This document shows positions 32,100 through 43,634 of a stretch of DNA of 64,000 nucleotides, in pieces. The notes beneath the pieces were generated by a model, which saw only the letters and a program-made list of their open reading frames with translations, ran no database searches and was not told the DNA's origin. Position numbers and translations under genes: made by a program. Source of the stretch: Leptodactylus fallax (lineage: Eukaryota; Chordata; Amphibia; Anura; Leptodactylidae); contig CAMRHE010000077.1 of assembly GCA_947044405.1 (NCBI GenBank), forward strand, positions 3,410,001 to 3,474,000. The letters run 5' to 3'. Position 1 is the stretch's first letter; every line of letters starts with the position of its first letter.

Positions 32100-32432
32100 C
32101 ATCTCAGAGAAAGATTGTCTCCAGCAGCTCACAGCAGACTGTAGGGGGAATATTGTCTACAGCAGTTCACAGCACACTGTAGACAGAAAATTGTCTATAG
32201 CAGCTCACAGTACACTGCAGGGGGAGTATTGTCGACAGCAGCTCACAGCACACTGCAGGGGGTGTCTACAGCAGCTCACTGCACACTGCCGGTTGAGTAT
32301 TGTCTGCAGCAGCTCACTGCACACTGTAGGGTAAGATTGTCTATACCAGCTCACAGCACACTGCAGGGGGAGTATTGTCTGCAGCACTCACTGCACACTG
32401 TAGGGGGAGATTGTCTATAGCAGCTCAGAAGG
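32100..32432. repeat. Minisatellite of about 43 bp
   Basis: About eight units with GTCTACAGCAGCTCACAGC followed by ACACTGCAGGGGGAGTATT. One unit (32260-32280) is shortened. Open frames on both strands reading QQLTAHC-like repeats are by-products. Confidence 0.92.
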
Positions 32433-33114
32433 GGGGGGGATGTTGTCTACATTAGCTTTTAATAAGGCAGCCTATATGCCAGATTTAACATGAGCCACTG
32501 TGATAAAGTTGGTCCATTTTCAGACTGCCTTTCTAAGTTGCTTAATTGTTAATGTGGGCCTTAATATTGTCATTGGACTCTTTTGCATACTCCAGGTTCA
32601 CCACAAGATGTCACTAAAGTCCTATAGATTCAATTGCATCCACCCTGCCTACAAACAAAATACCAGCTCAATTGCACTGAGTACAGTTTAGCTCAACTCA
32701 GTTTTCTATTAAATTGTATTGTACAGCAGCAAAATATACTAAATCTACTGGATTGTGTACTAGATTGTACCATAGATTAGTACATCATAGTATATAATAC
32801 CAGCAACAAATAAAACATACCAGTATACAATATATATACAAATAGTGTATTAAACAACATAGCATAATATGATGCAGTATAAGTGTTGTATATTACATAC
32901 AGACCACTATATTGTTTAAGATTGCCATTCCATGATAATATATACAGTATGTTAACACATCGGTGTCCTGCCAGAGGGAGATATTTAACTCTTCACATTA
33001 AGGTGTAAAAGAGTGGGGAATATGCCTCATATGGGAATGTATACAGGAAGTATGTTAGTTTTAAGGCTCTTTTCATCAGGGAGAGAAATCCACAAACAAA
33101 GAAAATCCTAGTGT
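32433..33114. other. No gene seen
   Basis: Unique-looking AT-rich sequence with frequent TATA and ATAC words. No repeat end or coding frame is supported. Confidence 0.35.
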
Positions 33115-33503
33115 TACGCCTTATTCACATGACAGTGACAATGACAGTGAATTAATTCACCTGTGTTTTTTTGACAGACAGAAAATATGGCCTGTTGAAA
33201 AAAAACGGACATGTTCTATATTTTCCTTTTTGACATACCCAATAGAAATTAATGGGCCCATTTTTGCATGTATTTATGTATTAACGCCCAAGTTATGTCC
33301 ATTAAAAATGGATCAGTGGTTTGGGTTAAAAAAAAAAGACCAATGAAATTCATCAGTTTTTTTTAATGATTTAAAAACAGATGCAAAAGGGAAGACTCAG
33401 CTAAAAAAGCAAACACAAAACGGATGCAAACTGGCCTTAAAAATGGACTGAATAGTTCAATTTTCATAGCCGAAAAATGAACAAGGTAGTGTGAATATTA
33501 CTT
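33115..33503. mobile_element. Probable MITE with CACATGACAGTG ends
   Basis: The left side ACGCCTTATTCACATGACAG and right side GTAGTGTGAATATTACTTT are approximate mirrors, and the interior holds AATTAATGGGCC and GTCCATTAAAAATGGATC. The divergence is high. Confidence 0.4.
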
Positions 33504-33880
33504 TAAACTATGTATAAACCAAAAAGTCCACCAATAGACAATTCAGTATCCAGTGGAAAGATCTTATACAACTACACATACTACAAACAACATCTGAAAA
33601 ATATTCTAATTACATGTAATATGTAATAAAACATGTAGAAGATAAGAAATATAAACATCAATAAAAATAACATAAAAGTCTGTACATAACGTTAATAAAA
33701 TGATACACGTGCCAGGGAACCATAATACTTAATGCATAAGTATAAACAATATATACAATCCTATAATTCATTGTGTGTAATAATTATACATTTCACTACC
33801 ACCCCTCACAAGATATCTTGTAAGGGGTGAAAATAAGCCAAGCTGTTAAGGAAACTAAAAAAGTCATGGTATATTCTGTA
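33504..33880. other. No gene seen
   Basis: AT-rich sequence with many TATAA words and one short palindrome (CTCACAAGATATCTTGTAAG). No feature beyond that. Confidence 0.35.
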
Positions 33881-34592
33881 ATGTGCAAAAGTTTTAGGCA
33901 TAAAATGCAGCAAAGTAAGAATTATTTCAAAAATAGAAGTGTTAATAGTATATTTCTGTCAATTAATAACATTAAGTAAATGAACAAAAGAGAAATCTAA
34001 AGCCCATCAATATCTGGTGTAACCGTCCTTTAGTCTTTCATCAATCCTTCTAGATACACTTGCACAGTTTTTCTAGGAATTCGGCAGGGAGGTTGTTCTA
34101 AACATCTTGGAGAACTAAGCACAGATCTTCTGTGGATGTAGGCTGGCTCAAAAATCCATCTGTTTCTTCATGCCATAATAATAATAATAACTTTATTTAT
34201 ATAGCGCCAACATATTCTGAAGCACTTTACAAATCAGAGGACACATGAACAGACAATATGAGACATTACAATGTGACAGAGAAATAAACATATCAAACAA
34301 TAGGAGTGAGGGCCCTGCTCGCAAGAGCTTACATTCTATGAGGAGATAGGGGGAATCCCAAACAGACTAGATGATGTTGAGATCAGGGCTCTGTGGGGGC
34401 CATATCATTCCTTCTAGGACTCCTCCAAAGGATGGTCACAAGAAATATTGATGGAATTTAGATTTCTATTTTGATCATTGACTTCATTTTGTTAATTGAT
34501 ACAAAAAAACAAACAAAACAAAACTATTATCACTTCTATTTTCAAAAACATTATTTCTTTGCAGCAGTTTTCCACATCTTCCGTTTGCACAG
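33881..34592 (-). mobile_element. Tc1-type remnant, AAAAGTTTTAGGCAGG family, with LINE insertion
   Basis: The left TGTGCAAAAGTTTTAGGC and right GTTTGCACAG (then TA) ends are mirrors, with long inverted arms (AAATAGAAGTGTTAATAG left, CTATTATCACTTCTATTTT right). The interior on minus includes the transposase tail region around GGCCCCCACAGAGCCC and TCCCTGCCGAATTCC. A LINE tail (34175-34362) splits it. All coding capacity is gone. Related copies lie at 14514 and 46958. Confidence 0.75.
34175..34362 (-). mobile_element. L2-like LINE 3' tail with TTATTA microsatellite
   Basis: On the minus strand the fragment runs from AGAATGTAAGCTCTTGCGAG through GGGCCCTCACTCC to GTTGGCGCTATATAAATAAAG and ends in TTATTATTATTATTA. 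This is the well-known 3' end of an L2/CR1-type retroposon common in amphibians, inserted in the Tc1 remnant. Confidence 0.75.
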
Positions 34593-36830
34593 TACTATGT
34601 AACCCTAGAAAAATACATGTAGTTAAAGAAGCAGAAAATAGTCCCAGGTAAATTTCCTTTTTTAGTAAACATTTTGAAAACTTGCATGACAAAACTTTGC
34701 GTAAATCCAGGTACATGCTTCCTTCAAGATCCCAACCAGAAGAAACACCTATCTTTCCAATTATCAAACCTAATTAACATATTCATCTATTTATTATAGT
34801 CATTTATTTACTAGCTTACTGTACTATCATTTCTATAGTTTGGACTGCAATATATGTCCATAACTGTAATTTATAATTTAATTCTTAGTACTTTTTTGGA
34901 CTTGATTTATTGGAATGTGTTCACATTTTTAATGAGTTTTTAGCATTTTCATATTTTTATTTACTTCTTAGACACTTGTTTACTTTGGTAGCACTTGTTC
35001 ATATTTGCAGTATGCACATATCACGTGGTGTTAGTGTGACAAACATATATTAAATCTCAGTATTGGTGGGCAGGGATTATTTTTGTGGTTTATGGTTTAT
35101 GATGTCTCCTTCCACAGTACTTTTGTTGGTTTACTTTATTGAGTTTCTCTAGCAGGGCAATAACCTGGCACACGCATGGTAGGCATGATGGCTGCAAGTC
35201 TCTTTGCAGGGAATGCCTATGTGCCAAAGAAGCTGAGAGGAACCTAGACCTAGAGGATTTTTACATTTTGGTTGAGTATTGAATGGCCTCCGATAAAGGG
35301 TCAGTATGAAATCATGTTCCAATATTATAGGTGTGTAGGACCTATAGATCTCGGTAAGTTATGTCATATATTCTGTACAAATAGATCCCTTGAGGCCAGA
35401 GTAAATAGAGCCTTATTCATATTAATGCCAGGATGCCAATTGCTACTAATGCCAGGTCTGGCCACTACTGTAATATCAGCCAGTATTCCAGATACCAGAT
35501 ACAGCTCATGAACAAGAAGTGGCGCTGTTTCAGGTTAAAAAAAAAACCTAAGTGGCAAGCAATATAAACTAATACACGTATTATACAGTTTTTGACATGC
35601 CAATGCACTTTTACTAAGCTACAGAAAGAGTATTATATAATACCAATGATCTTTTACAGCTAGAGGCATATGGTCACATTTATCAGGACAGTTAAAGGGA
35701 TATTCCCAAATCATACATTGATGATATCTACAGAATAAGCCATAAAACTGTCATGGGATGGGACCATGACCTGTGTTGATAATGAGGGACCACTATCCCC
35801 TATCCTATATTTTAAGTTGACTGCCGTATATAGGCTGAGTGCGAATGGAGAGGTGGCCATGCATGTGCGTCTGCTTCCATACACTTTATAGGAGTTACAG
35901 CAGCAGTAGAGCAAAAGGTATAGCCTGAAGAAGCCGAGAAGGCAAGACCCAGGTTTGGACTGATACATAGTGCATTACATGTATTTTCATTATGAACTGT
36001 GAGTATTGTAAAACCATATTTCTAACACAAAAGTATCACAATGTTATACTATGTTAGACTGTGTTTAAAATATGTAGAACTATAGAACGCATGCCAGGTC
36101 TTTGGGTAGAACTCCAAGGATCACCACAACCATACATAAGACACCATACTCTAAATGCACTCACTGGGGGGTCTGCATCATGGTGACAGGAATGGAACAT
36201 CATGTAAGGAATTGATTTATGAAAGCTAGACCCTTCCATTACCTTACACGACCTCTCAGCTTTCATATGTGTAATGTGTTTAGCCCTGTCTCTTTTATGT
36301 ATTCTTGCACATTTGTCATATGTGTTGTAAAACATATACATTTTCTTTAATAAATGTGACACAAGTCTCTTGCAGGTTCCCTCTGAGGCACAATACATCA
36401 CTTTACTGTCACATTCCAGTTGTTAGAGGAATAATATTTTTTTGCTCTTAAATATTCTACATTTAAACAAAACCTACAATATTATCCTATTTAATATTTA
36501 CCGGTAAATCTTTTACATTCAGCTCAACTGAAAATGTGGAGCCTCATGAAAACCTTTCCAAAATAATAAATGCATCACATACTTCCTCAACCTCAGAAGC
36601 CTGGATAAAGCAGACAGACCCTCTGCCGCCATGCTGTTGGTAATGGTAATTAAAAAAATAGAAAAAAAGCCTCCTCCTAAAACCTCCTGTGATTTTAATA
36701 AACATTGGTAATCATCATTATAACTTCAGACCAGGAATTTCCAGCAATGTGTACTGCCCCGACCCACAACATTCCTGCAACAAAGCTGCAAAATCATAGC
36801 TAATTATTACTTGTGTGATACGTGTGGCGA
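34593..36830. other. No gene; worn repeats and a possible conserved noncoding stretch
   Basis: 35695-35960 (GGGATATTCCCAAATC, GATGATATCTACAGAATAAGCC) is an old repeat of the 'gatgacctatcct' kind. 36590-36830 is unique-looking: GCCGCCATGCTGTTGGTAATGG, then AAACATTGGTAATCATCATT and CATAGCTAATTATTACTTG (given here in pieces), with several homeobox-type cores. Open frames at 35711 and 36054 on minus have no domains. Confidence 0.3.
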
Positions 36831-36875
36831 CAACACTGAGTGTAACAACGCTGAGTGTAACAACGCTGAGTGTAA
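36831..36875. repeat. 15-bp tandem triplication
   Basis: Three units of CAACGCTGAGTGTAA, the first with one change. Confidence 0.95.
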
Positions 36876-36916
36876 ACCCTCCTATGCTAAAGCTAAAAAC
36901 GCCATCAAACTAAATA

Positions 36917-36924
<8 letters not shown>

Positions 36925-36974
<50 letters not shown>

Positions 36975-37008
36975 CTGCATGTCTCTATAAAGGATATAAA
37001 ATCCAATT

Positions 37009-37039
<31 letters not shown>
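36925..37039. repeat. (TA)n(GA)n microsatellite and poly-A tract
   Basis: TA repeats to about 36952, then GA repeats to 36974, and after 38 bases a 27-base poly-A at 37013-37039. Confidence 0.95.
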
Positions 37040-37559
37040 GCAGGAAATTCTAGCAACATTAATATTTCAGCCAAATTTCAAGGTTTCAGTAATTTCTCTA
37101 TATCAGGGTTTTCAGGATTCTGTATGTATCTGTTAAGCTTTTTTTACAGTCAGAATTTACATGATCAGGGTATTGAGCTGTCAATCAAATGGAAATGTTA
37201 TAAAAGACTCAAAACCATCTACTGAGGCAAAATGCAAAGACAAGACTAGATAAATATTCACTTATAATCTGAATTTATTTTCATTCACCACATATACAAA
37301 TGTATAAAGAGATGTCAGACTGAATCGTACAGTACATTGTCAGTTCCTACAATTACATATGGTCAGTGATTATTGTAGGTATTACACTTTGTCCAGGTTG
37401 GCATGTCATTGCATGTCAAGGAACTGGTGAAGTATTGCAGTATGTTATATATATCTGTGATTTAATTATATCTTTTATAAGAAATGTTTATTTCTAAAGT
37501 TGGATGTGTTATGTCTAAAGCTATATATCTATATCGATATACTGTACATTCTATTACAT

Positions 37560-37590
<31 letters not shown>

Positions 37591-38265
37591 AGTTTTATGG
37601 CAGCACAGGGCTTTGTCATTTTCTGTCACTCTTGTGAATGCAATGAGCAGGACAGTCATCCCAAATTATAATTTTATGTAAGTATTGTTAGGATAGTAAA
37701 TATTACTGTATGTTATTTCAATATGTTTCACCATCATCAGCCCTTAGTCCCTGATCAGTTTGAGCAGGAGATTCTTGTTATGTGCTACATTTTCTTTTTC
37801 TTCTTAGTAACCAGGTCCATGAAGCTTATGTGCGTCTTTTATTATACTTCTTGTTTCTAGATGTTTGAAAAGCTGAAAATAAACTGTAGTATACTAGATA
37901 AACATGGTACACTACTATCAAATATTCACTATAGGGAAGTTAGGATGAAAAAAGTGGGGAAAAGTAAGTAAAGGAAGAGGTGGAGAAAAAAATATGGCAT
38001 TCCATAACCATTACAAAAAGTGTAATGACATAAAGTATGGTAAGTGGCAATAAACCTGAGTATAGGTCATGGGTACAGTACAAAATATAATAGAGAAGGT
38101 ATATGGGGAACATACATAGGGAACATATAGTGCATGTCAGTGGGGATTACCACAGGACAGCTAAGTTATATAATGTCAAAAGAGAGAATGCTGGCATTTT
38201 GACCAAATGGATTTGTATTTTGGCATTTTACCCTCTAGAATAGCAATAATAACTTTATCCTTTCT
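37040..38265. other. No gene; one TA microsatellite
   Basis: AT-rich sequence. A (TA)n tract of 29 bases lies at 37559-37587. AACCAGGTCCATGAAGC at about 37810 and other parts show no coding pattern on either strand. Confidence 0.4.
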
Positions 38266-38840
38266 AAGGCTAAGGCCATATGTAGCGGAAAGCAACTAGA
38301 ATTGCTGTGGAAAAAAATTGAAGCAGAAATGCAGCAGAAAGAAATGAAGCAAATACACTTACCACTATCTTTTTCACTGCTTGTGTGCAGTATTCTTCTT
38401 CATTTTTCCTCCCCCCCCTATAAGCATATGGGAAAAACACAGAGTTTACGCCGGTATCCTGCGTTTTTCACAAAAGAAAGGGGTTTTCCACAGCGTTTTT
38501 AAACTGAAATGTGTGGATGAGATTAAATGAAATCTCATTTGCTTTGCTGCGATTCTGAAATGCTGCATTTTTTTTCCCACTGAGTTTCCGCGACTGCCAG
38601 AAACAGTACGTACAGCTAAGGCCACAGGCTAAGGTCACGTTGCAGAAATGCAGTGGAAAAAAAAACTCCACCAAAGTGAATGAAATTTCACTTAATCTCA
38701 CCCACACATTACGGAAGAAAAAATGCTGCAGAAAACACAGCATTTTCTAAACTTCGAGAAACGCAGCATGTTCATTTTATCTGGGTAAGTGCTATGTTTT
38801 ATTCAGTCACATTTCGCTATACGTGGCCTTAACCTAAAAT
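38266..38840. mobile_element. MITE of the GGCTAAGGCCCCACGT family, compound or double copy
   Basis: The left end AAGGCTAAGGCCATATGTAGC is at about 38267; a second pair of left-like ends (AGCTAAGGCCACAGGCTAAGG) is near 38614, and ATACGTGGCCTTAACCTAAA at 38820-38838 is a right end. Two head-to-tail worn copies, or one nested in the other, fit best. Confidence 0.65.
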
Positions 38841-40139
38841 AGTTTTCTTGAATTGGAAAGAGATTTTCAAATTAAAGTTAGAATCCATTTGGCTGCAGAT
38901 GAAACGCAAACAATTTCTCTACTATTTTCAGAATACCAAGTAGTAAAGGTGTCCAAGGATTTAAGCTAACCTGTAGGTTCATCCTAACTAACGTGTCCTA
39001 AATGGTCTTTAATGGGGGAGATTTCTTATTAATTTAAGCCAGAAATCTGGCAACTGTTACAACAGGTGTTTTTGTGCCCTCCACGTTCATGAAAGCAAAA
39101 CTAGAATGGATGTTCCACTACGTTCAGTATCATATATACCTGTTTACTGGTGCAAATGACCACTAGAAGCTGGCGTAGATTACATCACAAGTGCATGGGC
39201 GTACACCTCATCACAGATGAGGGGGCTCTACCGTCGACGTGGGGATATGAAGACTGGCATTGAATACACTACTCTTCATAGATATCCCCCGATGTGTTTA
39301 ATGTGCCCTACTGTAGCTACAGGGCAAGCCCAACCAATGTGGGATGTAGTGGCCGGTTCTCCGCATCCTCAACAGCAGAGACATTATTGGAAAGGCAAAA
39401 TTTTACCTATCCTATTTGGGGTGCGATACAATTGGGATAAGTTTATTTGTTTTTTCTTTAATAGGTATGAGAACACACATGTGCGTTGTCCCATATTTAC
39501 TGCCATGTAAAACCATCCAGAATTATTTCTCCCAAGCTAAGACATAAGACTATGGGGGTCTGTTCCTATATAGACTGTGTAGAGATTATTCTATAGTTCA
39601 CATGGGCCAGCCTGCCAATGTGATAATCCTGAGATTGGGCAGAGAAAGATCTAAAATATTGGATTTGAATACATTTGTATTGTTCTCTCAAATGGATTTG
39701 ACTATTATTATTTTTACTATTACTTTTAGTATACAATTATAATTATTATTATTTCACATACTCATTACAAAAGTAATATATTAGCACAACATAGCAGAAG
39801 ATATCATTTGTAAATGCAGATGTTTTTTTATGTAGGAGTGCAACAGCAATGGGACATGCAATAACAATTACACTTTAGCTGTGAAAGCAGAAAACTACAA
39901 CTAAATTGCAATGGTAAGAGGAAATGGATAAATAATTGTGAAAAATGAAAAGACATACTAGATCAACTGACTGAGATATTCTGTTGGATGAACATATAAG
40001 GTGCAACTGCTTATTGATCGTCACATGGATCCATAGTTACTTCTTGAGACCTACTTGGGGGTAGGGGGTTGTGGTGTATGGCCCAGGACCAGTTAGAAAA
40101 AAAACATAGGTAGGAAACTGACCTAGCTTTGTTGCAGAG
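38841..40139. other. No gene seen; worn repeat fragments
   Basis: 39005-39200 (GGGGGAGATTTCTTATTAATTT, CAGAAATCTGGCA) belongs to an old repeat seen also near 12275 and 23930. The plus frame 39217-39510 has no domain. The rest is AT-rich. Confidence 0.35.
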
Positions 40140-40143
40140 TTAA

Positions 40144-41313
40144 CCCTGCTGTTCTGTTCGGTTCTACTATACACATATAATGTTCCGGTCATTTTTGCCC
40201 GGGCCTATTAAAGTCTGGATTTTTAACTAATTTAAGTGTTTTATTTGAATTTATTTTGCATTATTATACTGTATGTGAACATGGTTGTTCATAAACAAAT
40301 GAAAAATGAAATCAAAAACTTAATTTTTATTTTTTTTGTGTCAAAAAATGTTACATGGCCTTATTGCATTATTCATATATATTTTACATTTGCACAAAAA
40401 AAAAATCTTTATAATAAAAAAAAAATAAAATAAAAAAGTCTAGTTTTTTCTATATAAAATGTGAAATAAGGTTCAAGGTGCTAAATTTACTGTTTGCATT
40501 CGTCACAAGTATAATTTACATGTCTTTTTCATAAGTACTTTGCACATTTGCAACATATCACATTTGATTTGTGATTACTTGATGTTGGACAGAAGGAGCA
40601 TCGTTTCCGTTTTAGGCTGGTTGTACTGCTGGTGGAGGCCGTAGGTATCGTCGCAGTGCTAGCGAAAGCCCTTGGTTCACTTTCTTCAGCATGCTGTTGG
40701 ATCCTGTGGACAATGGCTGCAGCTCCATCATCTCTGGGTGTTACTTTTCTTTGTTCAATATATGGGCTAACCAGTGATTTTCCCAACTCCTCTAAAAAAA
40801 TTCTTCTTTTATATAGTTTATTTTTGTTCCAATTTGGGTCTATTTCACGCCATAACACAAATGCATTGTATGCCGACACATCAAGAATGTTGTAAAAATC
40901 AACCATTGGCCACCGATTAGTTTTGCGTTTACAGGTGTCCATCTACAGTATCATAATTTGAAAATGTATGTATGTGTAACTCTGCATGGACCAAAAGGAC
41001 CTAGATAAATTGATAAATAGTAGTAGATGAACTAAATAGACCAAAATGAGTTTATAACTCCTTTATTTAAAAAAAAAAATGGCTGGAGATTAGTATAAAA
41101 GGCTATCGGTCATTTTTGACCGAACAGTACAAGTGTAAAAAAAGACGTGGAGCAAAAAGTAAACAAAAAATAAATAAATAAAAACTGCTATTAGTAAGAA
41201 CCCCTCAAATGAGGAAAAGTCAATGAACCACAAGTTTCAGAACTGCATAATGAATATTTTAAAAAATATTAAATTTCAAATTCGGTCATTTTTGACCGAA
41301 CAGAACAGCAGGG
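40144..41313 (-). mobile_element. piggyBac-type deletion derivative with TTAA duplication
   Basis: TTAA at 40140-40143 and 41314-41317 flanks exact inverted ends CCCTGCTGTTCTGTTCGGT (left) and ACCGAACAGAACAGCAGGG (right). TTAA duplication is the hallmark of piggyBac. The imperfect palindrome CGGTCATTTTTGACCG lies at the right end (41283) and again at 41107; a variant CGGTCATTTTTGCCCGG is at 40186. At 1170 bp it is about half the length of an autonomous element; only the C-terminal part of the transposase remains. Confidence 0.95.
40529..40942 (-). pseudogene. piggyBac transposase, C-terminal 137 residues
   Basis: The frame starts MDTCKRKTNRWPMVDFYNIL, which matches the conserved end of the catalytic domain in piggyBac and PGBD proteins (the KRRTNRWP type motif followed by a D-x-x-x-x-NAF-x-x-W segment). 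It goes on through YKRRIFLEELGKSLVSPYIEQR. After a Ser/Thr-rich linker, the end is a cysteine-rich module with CSFCPT, CCKCAKYL and one more cysteine, the usual C-terminal zinc-binding domain. All catalytic aspartates upstream are deleted. The frame itself is not broken, so the truncation looks recent. Confidence 0.93.
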
Positions 41314-41317
41314 TTAA

Positions 41318-42067
41318 ATATAATCTAAAAAAGCCAGGGAAAAGTTTTATTGGGTGTATTTAGTACCATGGGAAAATACTGCACTGCTATGGAGTCCAAC
41401 ACTCTATACTCCAACACGACTATTAATAATCCTAGAAGCAGTTCACTCATGGATGAAGGTGCTTAAATAAGACATATGGATCCCAAGTTAAAAGCAAAGA
41501 TCCTTGTGTAGTATCAGGATATGTCGCCTAACAAAGCAGATAACATGCAGCCAACCTCAGAGAGAGTTATAGTGTAAACCAGACACATTCAGGAGATGAC
41601 ATGTGTGATATATATGCTAAATGCAGTTTATACTTGACTAAATCTACTAAAATTACCCCAAATTCCTTCAACAAACTACGCATAGGGAAGCCCAGAATCC
41701 CTAAAATCACTTTAGGTGGGGGAACTTGGTACAACTAAAGCTTGAGTACTCTAGTGGGAAGTATCAGGATCATGCAATTTTATTTTCATGATAAAAGTTG
41801 AAAAGTGGAGAAAAATAATATATTATTGTTGGTACTTTTACATTTATTTACCTCTCTATCTCTAATTCTGCCATAATTTTTCCAATTTGTGTAAGCCTGA
41901 CTTATATGTACTCATTTCTTTTATGAAAATGATTTTTTGATAGCAAGGACCACCGAGACAGCGGTGCTGAAACAGCGGGAACCTAGACAGGTGAGTAAGG
42001 CTTCTTTTGTATTTTCAGAACACTTTCTGCCTTTTCCTAAAATTTTTTAAATCTCAGAAAACTTCTT
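41318..42067. other. No gene seen
   Basis: AT-rich unique-looking sequence; GCGGTGCTGAAACAGCGGG (41961-41979) is a small GC island followed by GTGAGTAAGG, a splice-donor-like word at 41991, without a coding frame to support it. Confidence 0.35.
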
Positions 42068-42402
42068 TTGGCTAAGGAGCCACATACCGATTTGCAGCGA
42101 AAAAGCACTGCGGAGAAGACAGTGACAGAAAGGCATCACGTTTTTTTCGCAGTGCTTTTCACAGATAGTTTTCCTCTGCAGACTTTCTGTCCCGATTATT
42201 TCTATGCGGAAAACGCCAGCTTTTCCTTAGGTATAATTGACATGCTGCTATTTGCAAAAATGTAACGTTTTTGGAAATCGCAGCATTTCCGCTGTGGATA
42301 CTTTTCTGCAATGTGTGGATGGGATTAGCCAGAATTCCATTCAGTTTTTAGGTACTGTAAAAGTCGCAGCGTTTACGCTACATGGGGCCTCGGCCTTAAA
42401 CA
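42068..42402. mobile_element. MITE of the GGCTAAGGCCCCACGT family
   Basis: TTTTGGCTAAGGAGCCACATACC at the left end and GCTACATGGGGCCTCGGCC at the right. The interior has GCAATGTGTGGATGGGATTAG and TCCTTAGGTATAATTGAC, like the copies at 22.1 and 24.1 kb. Confidence 0.8.
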
Positions 42403-42834
42403 TGTATTTTACAAAGGGAAAAAATGTGTGCCTTAATACAATGCACAAAATGCGATGAGGCTGGACATATTAGCGTATAGGTGCATCTCAATAAATTAGA
42501 ATATCTTTGAAACGTTTATTTATTTCAGTAATTGAATTAAAAAAGTGACCTCCTATATTTTCTAGATTCTTTACACACAGAGTGTTCTATTTCAAGTGTT
42601 TTATTTCTGTAAATGTTGATTATGGATTACAGGTAATGAAAACCAAAATCTAAGAAAATTTGAATATTTTGAAAAAGTTCAGTATTGTAAATTCAGTGTG
42701 TCACCTGCCAAGGTTTCCTAAGCCTTTAAATCACACGTGCAAAGAGTGGCAAACGAGGCTTATTTACCTGGCACGGGCAGCCAGAGTCCTCACCCAGCAA
42801 TTTCGATCGGACCAAACACGGCCAAAATGAAACT

Positions 42835-43222
42835 GCTATTATTATACTGTGGGATCTCTTCAGACCCCAGAGTATAATAAGCGGAGGGCCAAGAGAGATG
42901 ACAACCATAAAAAACAATGTTAACTCACCTTTTCCTGTGCTCTGCAGCCACTCTGTGCTCTTCGGGCGCTTCTGCCTGATATAAGAGACAGCTGACAGGG
43001 CCTCAGGGGTGACGTCCGATGTTGTTACGCATAATGACGCGACGTGACCCCTAAGACTCAATAAGCGGTCGCTGGCTACAGGCAGAAGTGCCCGAAGACA
43101 ACAGAGTAGCTGCAAAGCGCAGGAAAAGGTAAGTTAACATTGTTTTTTATGTTTGTCATCTCTCTTGGCCCTCCGCTTATTATACTCTGGGGTCAGAAGA
43201 GATCCCACAGTATAATTATAGC
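42835..43222. mobile_element. Foldback MITE nested in the Tc1-type element
   Basis: Arms of about 115 bases: ATTATACTGTGGGATCTC, CCCAGAGTATAATAAGCGG, GGCCAAGAGAGATGACAA and AACAATGTTAACTCACC on the left, mirrored in order on the right to GCTATAATTATACTGTG read in reverse. The core is GC-rich (TGACGTCCGATG, CGCGACGTGACC). Both arms hold an outward splice donor consensus (GGTGAGTTAAC on minus near 42920-42930, GGTAAGTTAAC on plus near 43129-43139). Confidence 0.9.
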
Positions 43223-43254
43223 TAGTGAGTGGGGACAATTGGAATATTATAAAA

Positions 43255-43504
43255 GTTAGAATATTATACCGTGTGCAGGGTCCACTATGGGACATAATAC
43301 CATGTGGAGGGGCTACTATGGGACATAATACCGTGTGCAGGGGCCGCTATGGGACATACTACCGTGTGCAGGGGCCGTTATGGGACATAATACCGTGTGC
43401 AGGGGCCGTCAGACTTACAATTATAGACCGGCACTCCGAGTACCTCAACTTTGATTTTTTAATCAAAATCGGCACGCCAAACAAAAAAAAGTTGCCTACC
43501 CCTG
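43255..43504. mobile_element. Truncated hAT-like fragment with minisatellite
   Basis: Five units of about 31 bases (CCGTGTGCAGGGGCCGCTAT and GGGACATAATA) are followed by CAGACTTACAATTATAGACC, AATCAAAATCGGCACGCC and the end GTTGCCTACCCCTG. The right end and subterminal sequence are those of the element at 11217-11955, so both are copies of the same family; the left terminal repeat is missing. Confidence 0.75.
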
Positions 43505-43634
43505 CTTTAAATGGTCCCTCAGTTTGGTTCAGTAGGACACACAATCATGGAAGACGCTGATTATGAATTGTATTACTGAATTACTGAAATGAATGAACGT
43601 TTCAAAGATATTCTAATTTATTGAGATATACCTG

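Larger units (their letters stand above)
42478..43634. mobile_element. Tc1-type nonautonomous element, GGTGCATCTCAATAAATTAG family
   Basis: The left end TAGGTGCATCTCAATAAATT and the right mirror AATTTATTGAGATATACCTG lie next to TA dinucleotides (42476-42477 and 43635-43636). The inner part of the arms shares ATATCTTTGAAACGTT. No transposase is present; the middle is taken by a foldback MITE (42835-43222) and a hAT-like fragment (43255-43504). Confidence 0.8.

Noticed and set aside
32205..32420. Open frames on both strands over the 32-kb array
   Set aside because: By-products of a 43-bp minisatellite.
39217..39510. 97-residue plus-strand open frame
   Set aside because: No domain, no splice signals that fit, and a repeat fragment lies just before it.
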